From NCBI RefSeq assembly GCF_021375795.1, contig NZ_JAEIOI010000001.1, forward strand, positions 62,001 to 126,000: a stretch of 64,000 bases of DNA. The letters run 5' to 3'. Below, piece after piece: positions 7,464-17,196 of the stretch (positions are counted from its first letter, which is position 1; every line of letters begins with the position of its first letter). A program made the translations under genes and the position numbers. The stretch is from Pseudomonas anguilliseptica (GTDB lineage Bacteria > Pseudomonadota > Gammaproteobacteria > Pseudomonadales > Pseudomonadaceae). The notes beneath the pieces were generated by a model. That model did no database searches and was not told the origin of the DNA. It saw only the letters and a list, made by a program, of their open reading frames with translations.

Positions 7464-8042
7464 TCAGCGGCGCAGTAGAACCAGCAGCGGCCCACAGCGT
7501 AACTGCCGGCGCAGCAGGGCGCGGAAGTCGGCGGGGTCTTCCTCGGGTTGGCGCAGCCAGTGGATAAAGCAGCGCAGGTAGACGCCGGTGAGCAGGCTTT
7601 CCTCGGCGATGCGGCACAGGTGCAGGGTTTCCCGCTGCGCGGCTTCGCGCCACCACTGCACGGTGCGGCTGATGCGCAGCAGGCCACCCAGCTGCAGGTG
7701 GAGATGCCCCGGTTCGAGTTTGTACAGCAGCATCTGCCCGCTGACTGCGCGGTGCGCGGCCAGGCTGTCGAGCCAGGCAATCAGCAGTTCTTCCAGGCGT
7801 TTGGCAGGCTCTAAGGTCAGCAGGTCTGCGCCAGTGCCACGCGCCAGCAGGGCCTGGTCGGCGCGGTCGAACCAGGCTTCGACCAGCTGATCCTTGTCGC
7901 GGTAATGCGTGGCGATGGCATCCAGGCCTACGCCCAGATCAGCGGCTACATCAAACAGGTGCAGGCGTTCCCAGCCGCAAACATCGGCCAGTCGCAGGGC
8001 GCTATCGAGTATCTGTGCGGCGGAGACAGTTGCACGTTTCAT
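7464..8042 (-). CDS. TetR family transcriptional regulator (putative)
   Basis: 192 aa from ATG 8042, which has a good GAGGTGA ribosome site; the frame is open to 8102. Residues ~6-55 form a TetR-type helix-turn-helix (AAQILDSALRLADVCGWERL ... VAADLGVGLDAIATHYRDKDQLV), followed by an all-helical ligand/dimer domain. A COQ9-like reading is also possible, since COQ9 shares the TetR fold. Neighbouring genes do not reveal a target. Confidence 0.75.
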   Translation of the reverse strand: MKRATVSAAQILDSALRLADVCGWERLHLFDVAADLGVGLDAIATHYRDKDQLVEAWFDRADQALLARGTGADLLTLEPAKRLEELLIAWLDSLAAHRAVSGQMLLYKLEPGHLHLQLGGLLRISRTVQWWREAAQRETLHLCRIAEESLLTGVYLRCFIHWLRQPEEDPADFRALLRRQLRCGPLLVLLRR

Positions 8043-8144
8043 TGGCTCACCTCGCCAAGCAGTATGGGCGGCGAGCGCAGTCGGGCCTGCCTGAAACGAC
8101 AAACGGAACCCGAAGGTTCCGTCTGTGGTGAACGCCGCCGGGGA

Positions 8145-9236
8145 TCAGCGCCAGTTATACAGTTCTTGCTCCGACACCTTGTGCATCTGGCTGACCTGGG
8201 CCTGGAAGGCCTGCATCGAAGCCCAGATGCGCCCGTTCAGCTCGCTTTGCGCGGCCAGTTCACCAAGCACCACGGCGGACTCGCGCTGCATGGCGGCCAG
8301 CACGTCGTCGGGGAAGCGCTTGAGCAGGGTGCCTTGTTTCTTCAGCTCATCCAGGGCCATGGCGTTGTGGTAGACGTAATCGTCGAGCATGTCCTGGCTG
8401 GCGGCGCGCGCCGCTTCCGTGAGGATTGCTTGCAGATCGGCCGGCAGGCTGTCGAGGGCCTTCTGGTTGACCAGCAGCTCCAGCACCGCCTGCGGTTCCT
8501 GCCAGCCTGGGTAGTAGTAGAACTTGGCCGCTTTGTGCAGACCGAAAGCCAGGTCGTTGTAAGGGCTGACCCAGTCGGTGGCGTCGATGGCGTTGCTCTG
8601 CAGCGAGGTGAACACTTCGCCGCCGGGCAGATTGACGGTGGTGGCGCCGAGTTTGCTCAGCACTTCGCCACCCAGGCCCGGCATGCGGATCTTCAGGCCC
8701 TTGAGGTCATCCAGCGAGTTGATTTCCTTGTTGTACCAGCCGCCCATCTGCATGCCGGTGTTTCCCACCACCATGGGTTTTACCCCATAGGGGGCATAGG
8801 CTTCGTCCCACAGCGCCTGCCCGCCGCCCTTGCTCAGCCAGGCGTTCATTTCGCTGGTGGACAGGCCGAACGGCACGGCAGTGAAGAACTGCGCCGCTGG
8901 CACCTTGCCCTTCCAGTAATAGGCGGCGCCGTGACCCAGCTCGGCGGTGCCGCGCGACACGGCGTCGAACACCTCCAGCGGCGGCACCAGCTCGCCACCG
9001 GCATACACCTTGATGGTCAGCCGCCCATTGCTCATGGCCTTGACCCGCTCGGCCAGACGCTCGGCGGCGGTACCCAGGCCGGGGTAGTTCTTCGGCCAGG
9101 CGGTCACCATCTTCCAGTGGAAGCTTTCTGCGGCAGGCGTACCTGCGGCTTGCGGTGCAGCAGGCTCTTCCTTGCAACCGCTCAGGCCGATGGCGGCGAG
9201 CAGGGCGCTGGCAAGCAGCAGAGGGCGGCGGATCAT
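8145..9236 (-). CDS. TRAP transporter substrate-binding lipoprotein (DctP family)
   Basis: 363 aa. The signal peptide ends in lipobox LSGC (C21), so it is a lipoprotein tethered outside the inner membrane. The mature part is a DctP/TAXI-like solute receptor: WKMVTAWPKNYPGLG at the start, the selectivity region GGEVFTSLQSNAIDATDW with the conserved aspartate, and a long hinge helix. It would bind an organic acid for sodium-driven uptake. The membrane subunits DctQ and DctM are not next to it, so it must pair with a distant permease. Copy A of the dispersed repeat occupies its promoter side. A family of Pseudomonas TRAP lipoproteins looks the same; substrate unknown. Confidence 0.88.
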   Translation of the reverse strand: MIRRPLLLASALLAAIGLSGCKEEPAAPQAAGTPAAESFHWKMVTAWPKNYPGLGTAAERLAERVKAMSNGRLTIKVYAGGELVPPLEVFDAVSRGTAELGHGAAYYWKGKVPAAQFFTAVPFGLSTSEMNAWLSKGGGQALWDEAYAPYGVKPMVVGNTGMQMGGWYNKEINSLDDLKGLKIRMPGLGGEVLSKLGATTVNLPGGEVFTSLQSNAIDATDWVSPYNDLAFGLHKAAKFYYYPGWQEPQAVLELLVNQKALDSLPADLQAILTEAARAASQDMLDDYVYHNAMALDELKKQGTLLKRFPDDVLAAMQRESAVVLGELAAQSELNGRIWASMQAFQAQVSQMHKVSEQELYNWR

Positions 9237-9299
9237 GGGGGCTCCTTATTATTTGTGTAGACGATCAATCATGCGGGAATGTCCTCAGAATCTGTTTAC

Positions 9300-9429
9300 G
9301 ATCTCGCGAGCTAGAGTCCTACAAGGCAAAAACAGGCGAGGAAGCGGAGTTTACTGGTGTAAATGAGCATTCCGAGCCTGTTTTTAACGCAGTAGGGCCG
9401 ACGCGCAGCAGATCGTAGACGGGTTCTCA
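9300..9429 (-). repeat. Dispersed structured repeat, copy A (compact, full length)
   Basis: 130-bp element whose minus strand runs from TGAG (the uvrD stop codon) to CTCTAGCTCGCGAGATC. It contains a 10-bp inverted pair (AAAAACAGGC 9328-9337 / GCCTGTTTTT 9376-9385) around an inner hairpin TTTAC-TGGT-GTAAA (9350-9363). Partial copy B is at 30502 and expanded copy C at 50105. Confidence 0.85.
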
Positions 9430-11631
9430 CAGCGCCTGCAGCTTGGCGTAGCTGAGCATCAGCCACTTGCTGCCCTCGTTCTCGAAATTCACCTGCACCC
9501 GCGCTTGGGCGCCGGCGCCTTCGAAGTTGAGGATGGTGCCTTCACCGAACAGTGAGTGCTGCACGCGCTGGCCGAGGCTGAAGCCGGTGTCCGGTACGGC
9601 GCTGCCGGCGAACAAGCTGTCGCCGCTCATGCTATTGCCGCCCATATTGCGGCTGACCGCGCCGAACGGCCGGCTGACGCTATTGGACAGGCGCACTTCT
9701 TGAATCAGTTGCGGCGGAATCTCGCGGACGAAGCGCGACACCTTGTTGTAGGTCTCGTTGCCATACAAACGACGGGTTTCGGCGTAGGTGATCACCAGTT
9801 TGCTCATGGCGCGGGTGATGCCGACATAGGCCAGGCGGCGTTCCTCTTCCAGGCGGCCGGGTTCTTCCAGGCTCATCTTGTGCGGGAACAGGCCTTCTTC
9901 CATGCCCACCAGAAACACCTGCGGGAACTCCAGGCCCTTGGCGCTGTGCAGGGTCATCAGCTGCACGCTGTCCTCGTTTTCGGCGGCCTGGGTATCGCCG
10001 GCCTCCAGCGAGGCGTGTGTGAGGAAGGCCTGCAGCGGGGTCAGCTCGTCGTCTTCGTTGTTCTCGAAGGTGCGCGCGGCGCTGACCAGTTCTTCCAAGT
10101 TCTCAATCCGCGCCTGGGCCTTCTCGCCTTTCTCGGCCTGGTGATAGGCAATCAGGCCGCTCTGCTCGATGACGGTCTGGGTCATCAGGTGCAGCGGCAT
10201 GCTCAGCACTTTCGCCGCGAGGTTTTCGATCAGCTCGATAAACCCGGCCAGGGCACCCGACGCACGGGCCGGTAAGGCCTTGGTGTCAACCATCAGGCGG
10301 ATGGCTTCCCACATCGATACATCATGGGCGCGGGCATATTCGCGGATGGTTTCGACGCTCTTCTCGCCGATGCCGCGCGCCGGCACGTTGATGATGCGCT
10401 CCAGAGCGGCATCGTTGCCACGGCCGTCGAGCAGGCGCAGGTAGGCCATGGCGTTCTTGATTTCCGCGCGGTCGAAGAAGCGCTGGCCACCGTAGATGCG
10501 GTAGGGGATCTTCTCGCGCAGCAGCGCTTCTTCCAGCACCCGCGACTGGGCGTTGGAGCGATACAAGATGGCGATTTCGCTGCGCTTGAGGCCGTCCTTG
10601 CGCAGGGCATCCTCGATGGTCTCGACGACATAGCGCGCTTCGTCGTGCTCGTTGAACGCCGAATACAGGTTGATCGGCTCGCCATCGCCGTCTTCGGTCC
10701 ATAGTTCCTTGCCCAGGCGTCCCTGGTTGTTGGCGATCAGCGCGTTGGCGGCCTTGAGGATGCCGGCAGTGGAGCGGTAGTTCTGCTCCAGGCGGATCAC
10801 TTCGGCATCGCGGAAGTCATCAGAGAACTGCTGGATATTCTCGATCTTCGCGCCGCGCCAGCCGTAGATCGACTGGTCGTCATCGCCGACCACCATCAGG
10901 CTGTCGCCGCCCTTGGCCAGCAGGCGTAGCCAGGCGTACTGCACGGCGTTGGTGTCCTGGAATTCGTCGACCAGGATATGCCGGAAGCGCCGCTGGTAAT
11001 GCTCCAGCAAGCCCGGTTTGTCCCGCCACAAATCGAGGGCGCGCAGCAGCAGCTCGGAGAAGTCGATGACCCCGGCGCGGGCGCAGGCCGCTTCGTAGGC
11101 TTCGTAGATCTTCAGCATGGTGGCGAGGAACAGGTCGCCGCCGGGCTGGATGTTCTTCGGGCGCAGGCCTTCATCCTTTTGCCCGTTGATAAACCACTGC
11201 GCCTGTTTCGGCGGCCAGCGCTGTTCATCCAGGCCGAGGTCGCGGATCACCCGTTTGACGATGCGCTGCTGGTCGTCGGAATCAAGAATCTGGAAGTTTT
11301 CCGCCAGGCCGGCTTCCTGCCAGTGCGCGCGCAGCAGGCGATGAGCCAGGCCGTGGAACGTGCCCACCCACATACCGGTCGGGTTGTGACCGAGCATCTG
11401 TTCGATGCGGTGGCGCATTTCGGCGGCGGCCTTGTTGGTGAAGGTCACCGACAGAATGCTGTGCGGCGAGGCGTTCTCGATCTGGATCAACCAGGCGATG
11501 CGGTGCACCAGCACGCGGGTTTTTCCGGAGCCGGCACCGGCCAGCACCAGTTGGCGGCCCACGCGCGCGGCGACGGCCTGGCGCTGGGCATCGTTAAGAG
11601 AGGCAATCAGGAGTTCGGGGTCATTTTGCAT
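9427..11631 (-). CDS. uvrD: DNA helicase II UvrD
   Basis: 734 aa superfamily-1A 3'-5' helicase for nucleotide excision and mismatch repair. Motifs in order: Walker A GAGSGKT (~32-38), TxGx region VTFTNKAA, Walker B VDEFQDT, motif III GDDDQSIYGWRGA, motif IV QNYRS, motif V LMTLHSAKGLEF and motif VI VGITRA. The C-terminal ~70 residues (SLGQRVQHSLFGEGTILNFEG) form the Tudor-like domain that contacts RNA polymerase in UvrD/PcrA. Full length. The last codon and stop abut repeat copy A. The divergent neighbour is the GGDEF/EAL gene, as at the PAO1 locus. Confidence 0.97.
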   Translation of the reverse strand: MQNDPELLIASLNDAQRQAVAARVGRQLVLAGAGSGKTRVLVHRIAWLIQIENASPHSILSVTFTNKAAAEMRHRIEQMLGHNPTGMWVGTFHGLAHRLLRAHWQEAGLAENFQILDSDDQQRIVKRVIRDLGLDEQRWPPKQAQWFINGQKDEGLRPKNIQPGGDLFLATMLKIYEAYEAACARAGVIDFSELLLRALDLWRDKPGLLEHYQRRFRHILVDEFQDTNAVQYAWLRLLAKGGDSLMVVGDDDQSIYGWRGAKIENIQQFSDDFRDAEVIRLEQNYRSTAGILKAANALIANNQGRLGKELWTEDGDGEPINLYSAFNEHDEARYVVETIEDALRKDGLKRSEIAILYRSNAQSRVLEEALLREKIPYRIYGGQRFFDRAEIKNAMAYLRLLDGRGNDAALERIINVPARGIGEKSVETIREYARAHDVSMWEAIRLMVDTKALPARASGALAGFIELIENLAAKVLSMPLHLMTQTVIEQSGLIAYHQAEKGEKAQARIENLEELVSAARTFENNEDDELTPLQAFLTHASLEAGDTQAAENEDSVQLMTLHSAKGLEFPQVFLVGMEEGLFPHKMSLEEPGRLEEERRLAYVGITRAMSKLVITYAETRRLYGNETYNKVSRFVREIPPQLIQEVRLSNSVSRPFGAVSRNMGGNSMSGDSLFAGSAVPDTGFSLGQRVQHSLFGEGTILNFEGAGAQARVQVNFENEGSKWLMLSYAKLQAL

Positions 11632-11852
11632 CGCGGCATTCTAGGGGGCTGCGCCAGGCAGGGCAAACCGGCTCGGCACTGGGTTTTACTGGACGACTGG
11701 CCAGTCACGCGAGCAGCCCCGGCCAGTGCTGGGCGTACTGATCGAAAGTAAGGCAGGCGAAGTGAGAATTGCAGCACATCCAGCTTGGGCGATGCGTCTA
11801 GCTCGCGTATGCTGCGCCGACGTTTAGGCAACCACTTATAAGAAAATCGCCT

Positions 11853-14723
11853 ATGACTTCGACTGCATCTGCTCAGGCAAATGGCCTCAAGCCGACTTCC
11901 GGGCGGGAAGTGGCTCAGCTGTTTGCTACCGATATCGCCGCCGAGCGCACCCGCATGCTCTATCAGGGTTCGCAGGTGCCGACCCTGTTCATGCTGCTCA
12001 GCGGTGTGGTCTGTGCCTTCCTGCTATGGGGTGCACTGCCATCGGAGCTGCTGGTCAGCTGGTCGATCTGGCTGGTAATCCTTGCCGTGCTGCGCCTGAT
12101 ACAGGTGCTCGCGTTCGAAAAGGCCATGCCCAGTCGCCAGGCCGAAGCGCATTGGCAGCACCTGTTCCTGCTCGGTGCCGGAGCATCCGGGTTGACCCTG
12201 GCGTTTGCCGCCATCGCCCTGGTGCCGGCTCATGTGTTCTACCTGCAGGCACTGGTGTACGGCCTGATTGCAGCGGCGATCCTCTCGGCCAGCGTGGCCT
12301 ACGCCATCAGCTTTACTGCGTTCCTGACCTTCGCCTTGCCCTGCCTGCTGCCCTCGGTGGGTTACCTGCTGCTCAGCGACAGCCCGCTGCAGCAAGGTTG
12401 GGGCCTGCTCGGCAGTATTTTGCTGCTGGCTCTGCTGGTGGTGGCTTGGCAGGTCAATCGGCTGGTGCAGCGCAGCCTGCTGCAGCGCTTTCAGAATCAG
12501 GCGTTGATCAGCAACCTGGAGTACGCCAAGCAGCAGGCCGAAGGCCTCAACAGCGAACTGGCCCACGAAGTGGAGCAGCGCCGTCGCGCCGAGCGCGAGC
12601 TGCGCCAGGCCCATGGCGAGCTGGAAATGCGCGTGGCCGAGCGCACTCTGGAACTGGATGAAACCACCTACGCTCTGAGCAAGAGCCGCGCCCGCCTGAC
12701 CCTGGCCATCGAGGCCAGCGAGCTGGGCCTGTGGGACTGGGACCTGCAGAGCGACGAGGTGCATCACTCGCGGCTCAAGGAAATCTTCGGCCTGGAACCG
12801 CACGAAGTGCAGGTCATGCTGCGCGACCTCAAACCGCGCCTGCACCCGGATGACCTGCCAGTGTTGCGCCGGGCGCTGGTCGAACATATGAAGGGGCGCA
12901 GCGACGACTACCAAGTGGAGTACCGCATCAAGCACGCCTTGGGTCATTGGGTGTGGATCGAAGACCGTGGCCGCGCGGTGGAGCGCGCCGCCGATGGCCG
13001 GGTGCTGCGCATGCTCGGCACGCGCCGCGACATCAGTGCACGCAAGCTGCTGGAGCAGCAACAGCAACTGGCCGCCACGGTATTTGAGGCGGCCAGTGAG
13101 GGCATCGTGATTCTCGACCCGGACTATCGCCTGCTGTCGGTCAACCAGGCTTTCAGCGATGTCACCGGCTATCGCCAGGACGAAGTGGTCGGCAAGAGCG
13201 TGATCAGCCTGATCAGCAGTGGCGACAGCCGTCGGCAGTACCAGTTGATTCGCCTGGAGCTGGAAAAGACCGGCTCCTGGCGCGGTGAGTTGATTGAAAC
13301 GCGCAAGAACGGCGAACTCTACCCTCAGTGGCTGCAATTGAATGTGGTACGCGATTCGCGGGGCAACGTCAGCCATATCGTAGGCTTCTTCGCCGATCTG
13401 TCGTCGCGCCGCGAAGCTGAGGAGCGCCTGCGCTACCTCTCGCACTATGACGAACTGACCGGCCTGGCCAACCGCAGCCTGTTCAAGGAGCGCCTGCATG
13501 AAGCCAGCCAGCGCGCCCGGCAGAGCAACCGCAGCATCGCCCTGCTGCACGTCGATCTGGACCGTTTCAAGCTGCTCAACGACAGCCTTGGCCATGAAGT
13601 GGCCGACCAGCTGTTGCGTCAGGTCAGCCGCCGCCTGACCCAGGCGGTGCCGGAGGCGGATACTCTGGCGCGGTTGTCCGGTGACGAATTTGCCATCCTT
13701 ATCGATTCCTACGGCAGCCTCTCCAGTCTGGCGCGGCTGGCCAGCCGCCTGCTCAGCAAACTGCGTGTGCCGATGACCGTGGGTGGGCATGAGTTGGTGG
13801 TCAGCGCCTCTCTGGGCATCAGCCTGCTGCCGGACAACGCGCGGGAGATTTCCGCGCTGGTCAGCCAGGCCAATATGGCCATGCAACATGCTAAGCACCT
13901 GGGCGGTAACACCTTCCAGTTCTTCACCGACAACCTGCAGGCCTGCACCCTGGAGCGTCTGCAACTGGAGAACCAGTTGCGCAAGGGCATCAATGAAGGC
14001 CAGCTGGAAGTGTTCTACCAACCCAAGCTGTGCCTGACCAGCGACAGCCTGAATGCCGCCGAAGCGCTGGTGCGCTGGCGGCATCCGGAACTGGGCCTGG
14101 TGCCACCGAGCGACTTTATCGGCCTGGCCGAAGAAACCGGGTTGATCGGCGCCATCGGTGAGTTCGTCCTACGTCAGGCCTGCTTACAGGCACGCGCCTG
14201 GCAGTTGCAAGGGCTCGCGCAGATTCGCGTGTCGGTCAACCTCTCGGTGCATCAGCTGCGTCAGGGCAACCTGCTCAGCCTGGTGCGCCAGGTGCTCGAT
14301 GAAACCGGTCTGGCGCCGCAGCTGCTTGAACTGGAGCTGACCGAAAGCCAGCTGCTGGATAACGTCGAAAGCGTGATCAGCACCTTCCAGCAGCTGCGTG
14401 AGCTGGGGGTCAAGCTGGCGATCGACGACTTCGGCACTGGTTACTCCTCGCTCAGCTACCTCAAGCGCTTCCCGGTGGATTACGTGAAGATCGACCAGAC
14501 CTTTATCCGTGACCTCACCCCAGGCAGCGAAGACGCCGCCATCACCCGGGCGATCATCGCCATGGCCCACAGCCTGGAACTCAAGGTGGTGGCCGAGGGC
14601 GTGGAAACTCAGGCGCAGATGGATTTCCTCAAGAGCCAGCGCTGCGACGAGATCCAGGGCTACCTGATCAGTAAACCGGTGCCCGCCGAGCAGTTCGTTT
14701 TGTTGTTGCGCGAGCAGGTCTGA
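11853..14723 (+). CDS. Membrane PAS-PAS-GGDEF-EAL c-di-GMP enzyme
   Basis: 956 aa. Residues ~44-205 hold about six membrane helices (MHYT/MASE-like input), then a coiled coil (~215-270), two PAS domains (~290-400 and ~410-525), GGDEF (~535-690) and EAL (~710-950). The active-site loop is SGDEF at 609-613, a variant tolerated in active cyclases. The product-inhibition I-site reads PEAD rather than RxxD, so feedback inhibition is unlikely. The EAL half keeps EALVRW (737), [30 protein letters not shown] and VVAEGVE, so it should hydrolyse c-di-GMP. Net activity is probably switched by the PAS/membrane input. Its position beside uvrD matches PA5442. Confidence 0.92.
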   Translation: MTSTASAQANGLKPTSGREVAQLFATDIAAERTRMLYQGSQVPTLFMLLSGVVCAFLLWGALPSELLVSWSIWLVILAVLRLIQVLAFEKAMPSRQAEAHWQHLFLLGAGASGLTLAFAAIALVPAHVFYLQALVYGLIAAAILSASVAYAISFTAFLTFALPCLLPSVGYLLLSDSPLQQGWGLLGSILLLALLVVAWQVNRLVQRSLLQRFQNQALISNLEYAKQQAEGLNSELAHEVEQRRRAERELRQAHGELEMRVAERTLELDETTYALSKSRARLTLAIEASELGLWDWDLQSDEVHHSRLKEIFGLEPHEVQVMLRDLKPRLHPDDLPVLRRALVEHMKGRSDDYQVEYRIKHALGHWVWIEDRGRAVERAADGRVLRMLGTRRDISARKLLEQQQQLAATVFEAASEGIVILDPDYRLLSVNQAFSDVTGYRQDEVVGKSVISLISSGDSRRQYQLIRLELEKTGSWRGELIETRKNGELYPQWLQLNVVRDSRGNVSHIVGFFADLSSRREAEERLRYLSHYDELTGLANRSLFKERLHEASQRARQSNRSIALLHVDLDRFKLLNDSLGHEVADQLLRQVSRRLTQAVPEADTLARLSGDEFAILIDSYGSLSSLARLASRLLSKLRVPMTVGGHELVVSASLGISLLPDNAREISALVSQANMAMQHAKHLGGNTFQFFTDNLQACTLERLQLENQLRKGINEGQLEVFYQPKLCLTSDSLNAAEALVRWRHPELGLVPPSDFIGLAEETGLIGAIGEFVLRQACLQARAWQLQGLAQIRVSVNLSVHQLRQGNLLSLVRQVLDETGLAPQLLELELTESQLLDNVESVISTFQQLRELGVKLAIDDFGTGYSSLSYLKRFPVDYVKIDQTFIRDLTPGSEDAAITRAIIAMAHSLELKVVAEGVETQAQMDFLKSQRCDEIQGYLISKPVPAEQFVLLLREQV

Positions 14724-14804
14724 AGGCCTGTTCTGCCCGCCCTAAGTTGGCTGACGGCAGTGCTGGTTAACCATAGGCTGGGCGTTATTGCCGAGGATTG
14801 AACG

Positions 14805-15797
14805 ATGCTGCGCAGCCTGACCCTGCTAACCCTGTTGTGGCTTGCCGGCTGCGTGCAGAACCCTGCCGGCCTGCCGCTCTGGCATGGCGGCGCCATGCCG
14901 CCGCCGAGCCTGCAATATCTGGGTGTGGGAGGTTACCTGTTGCGCTGGCAAGGCGAGGCACTGCTGTTCGCGCCATCCTTCAGCAACCCCGCCAGCCTCG
15001 GTCAGCCGCCGCTGCTGGTAGCCGCCGACACCCAGAAAATCGATCAACTGATGCCGTCGGCCGCCGATGTCAGCATGCTGCTGGTTGGCCATGCGCACTA
15101 CGATCACCTGCTTGATGTGCCGCATATCCTGCAAAAACACAGCCCCAAGGCTCAGGTCTATGGTTCCAGGACCATGGGCCATATCCTCGCTGCCGCCATT
15201 GCCCGCTCTCGCATTGTCGATGCCGAAAGTCAGATGGCGGTGGGTGCGACACCCGGCCAGTGGTTTTATTCACCCGAGCGCAACATCCGCGCCATGGCGA
15301 TCAAGAGCGAGCATGCGCCGCACCTGTTCGGCATCAAGCTGTTGACCGGTGACTATCAGGAAGACCTGAGTGAGTTGCCACGCAGCACCTTCGGCTGGAA
15401 GGAGGGGCAGACGCTGGCCTGGCTGGTGGACCTGCTGGATCAGCAGGGTCGGCCGGTGTACCGCATCCATTATCAGGATGCTGCCAGCACTCCGCCCCTG
15501 GGGCTGCCGCCGCAGCTGTCGGACAGCAAGCGGGTGGATGTGGCGGTGCTCTGTGTCGGTGCCTGGAACCAGGCGGCGGCCTATCCTCAGGTGCTGTTGC
15601 AACGCGTGCAGCCACGCCTGGCGGTGCTCGGCCACTGGGAGGATTTCTTCGGCGGCGATCCGCGCCAGCCTCAGGGCCTGCGTTTGCAGGACATTCGCGG
15701 CATGGTGGCGCAGACCCGCGCCAACCTGCCTGCCGATGGCCAGCTGAAATTACCGGTGCCTTTCGCCTTTTTACCGCTTCCTGCGCCCGCGCCTTAA
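14805..15797 (+). CDS. Metallo-beta-lactamase-fold lipoprotein
   Basis: 330 aa. The signal peptide has lipobox LAGC (C16). The mature protein carries GHAHYDHLLDVP, the HxHxDH zinc motif of the metallo-beta-lactamase superfamily (UlaG/RomA-like branch), and later histidines (KSEHAPH, GHWEDF) that can complete the di-zinc site. An outer-membrane or periplasmic hydrolase is expected; the substrate is unknown. It starts 81 bases after the GGDEF/EAL gene and has its own start at ATG 14805. The MFS gene follows in the same direction after 104 bases. Confidence 0.85.
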   Translation: MLRSLTLLTLLWLAGCVQNPAGLPLWHGGAMPPPSLQYLGVGGYLLRWQGEALLFAPSFSNPASLGQPPLLVAADTQKIDQLMPSAADVSMLLVGHAHYDHLLDVPHILQKHSPKAQVYGSRTMGHILAAAIARSRIVDAESQMAVGATPGQWFYSPERNIRAMAIKSEHAPHLFGIKLLTGDYQEDLSELPRSTFGWKEGQTLAWLVDLLDQQGRPVYRIHYQDAASTPPLGLPPQLSDSKRVDVAVLCVGAWNQAAAYPQVLLQRVQPRLAVLGHWEDFFGGDPRQPQGLRLQDIRGMVAQTRANLPADGQLKLPVPFAFLPLPAPAP

Positions 15798-15901
15798 CGC
15801 GCGGTCCAGCTCGCCTCTGCGCGAGAACTGGCCGTTGTCGCACTTGTCCAAGTGCCTGCTCAGCCGCTACTGTCGCCGCCTGTTCGCTGTGAGAACTCGC
15901 G

Positions 15902-17146
15902 ATGTCGCCTTCCGCCCAACGTCCAGGCAATGCCACGCTGATCCTGCTGGCCTCGCTGTACTGTGCCCAGGGTCTGCCCTCCGGGTTGCTGGCCCATTCG
16001 CTGCCGGTATTGTTGCGCCAGCATGGTGTCGATCTGGCGCTGATTGGCCTGCTTAAACTGCTCGCACTGCCCTGGCTGCTGAAAGTGCTCTGGGCACCCT
16101 GGGTGGATCGCCTGGCATCACCGCGTCTGGGCCACCACCGTGGTTGGATTCTGCCGTTGCAGATGGGTGTTACCGGGGTAGTCGCCGCCTTGGCGCTGAT
16201 GAATCCCGAGCGTCTGTTCGACAGCCATTTCCTGTTGCTGATCGGCCTGTTGCTGCTGGTCAACCTGGCGGCTTCGACCCAGGACATTGCCACCGATGGC
16301 CTGGTCGTGCGCCTGCTGCCGGAGCGTTGGCGCGGCCTGGGCAACAGCTTGCAGGTGGGTGGCTACAAGGTCGGCATGCTGGTCAGCGGCAGCGGCCTGT
16401 TGTTGGCCATGGATGCCCTGGGCTGGCACCTCAGCCTGGCGCTGGTGGCGGGACTGCTGGTGCTGATGACGCTGCCGATCTGGCGCTTCAATGAACGGCG
16501 TGAGCTGCCATTCCAGCCGGCCCAGGCCGAACCCGCAGGGCCGGGGTTGTTGCTGCGGCATTACCGGGGGTTGCTGATGCAGCCCGGCATGTTGCTCTGG
16601 TTGGCGGTGCTGCTGAGCTTCAAGCTGGGCGATGCGCTGGGCTCGCCGATGATCAAGCCGATGCTGGTGGACCAGGGTTGGAGCAATGCCGAGCTGGGCC
16701 AGCTGACCCTGATCAGCAGCCTGGCCGGAATCGGCGGGGCGTTACTGGGCGGCTTGTTGTATGCGCGCATTGGTGCGCTGCGGGCGTTGTTGCTGTTTGG
16801 TCTGTTGCAGGCCAGCGGCATTGCGGCCATGGCAGTGCTGGTCAATGCCGGCGGCAGCATCGGCCTGGTGTATCTGGTGGCGTTGTTCGAGCAAACCGCC
16901 GATGGCATGTCCACGGTGGCGCTGTTTGCCGTGATGATGCGTCAGTGCCGCCCCGAACATGAGGGCGCGGACTTTACCCTGCAGGCCAGCGTGCAACTGC
17001 TGTTGGCGGGGCTGGTGGGTGCGACCAGCGGATTGTTGGCCACGTGGCTGGGCTATCAGGCGCTGTTTGTCGGGGCAGGCAGTCTCGGTGTGCTGGCGCT
17101 GCTGGTGGTGCTGTCGTACTTCCGGCGCTACGGGCAGTTGAAGTAA
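15902..17146 (+). CDS. MFS transporter, AmpG / RhtX-FptX-like
   Basis: 414 aa, about 12 membrane helices. LYCAQGLPSGLLAHSLPVLL in helix 1, LLKVLWAPWVDR after helix 2 and the STQDIATDGLVVRLLPERWRGLGNSLQVGGYK region in helices 4-5 (described, not a full quote of the domain) are hallmarks of the AmpG/RhtX/FptX branch, whose members import muropeptides (AmpG) or siderophores (FptX). No siderophore genes or AmpD-like genes are adjacent, so the cargo is open. Helix count and length fit FptX-type permeases better than the 14-helix AmpG. Confidence 0.82.
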   Translation: MSPSAQRPGNATLILLASLYCAQGLPSGLLAHSLPVLLRQHGVDLALIGLLKLLALPWLLKVLWAPWVDRLASPRLGHHRGWILPLQMGVTGVVAALALMNPERLFDSHFLLLIGLLLLVNLAASTQDIATDGLVVRLLPERWRGLGNSLQVGGYKVGMLVSGSGLLLAMDALGWHLSLALVAGLLVLMTLPIWRFNERRELPFQPAQAEPAGPGLLLRHYRGLLMQPGMLLWLAVLLSFKLGDALGSPMIKPMLVDQGWSNAELGQLTLISSLAGIGGALLGGLLYARIGALRALLLFGLLQASGIAAMAVLVNAGGSIGLVYLVALFEQTADGMSTVALFAVMMRQCRPEHEGADFTLQASVQLLLAGLVGATSGLLATWLGYQALFVGAGSLGVLALLVVLSYFRRYGQLK

Positions 17147-17196
17147 CCGCCTGCTAGAGTGGAACAGGCTTGCTTGTTCTGCCTGGGGTGACTGCC

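Noticed and set aside
13677..13691. SGDEF read as an inactive GGDEF
   Set aside because: A serine at the first position occurs in active diguanylate cyclases; it is not by itself evidence of degeneracy.
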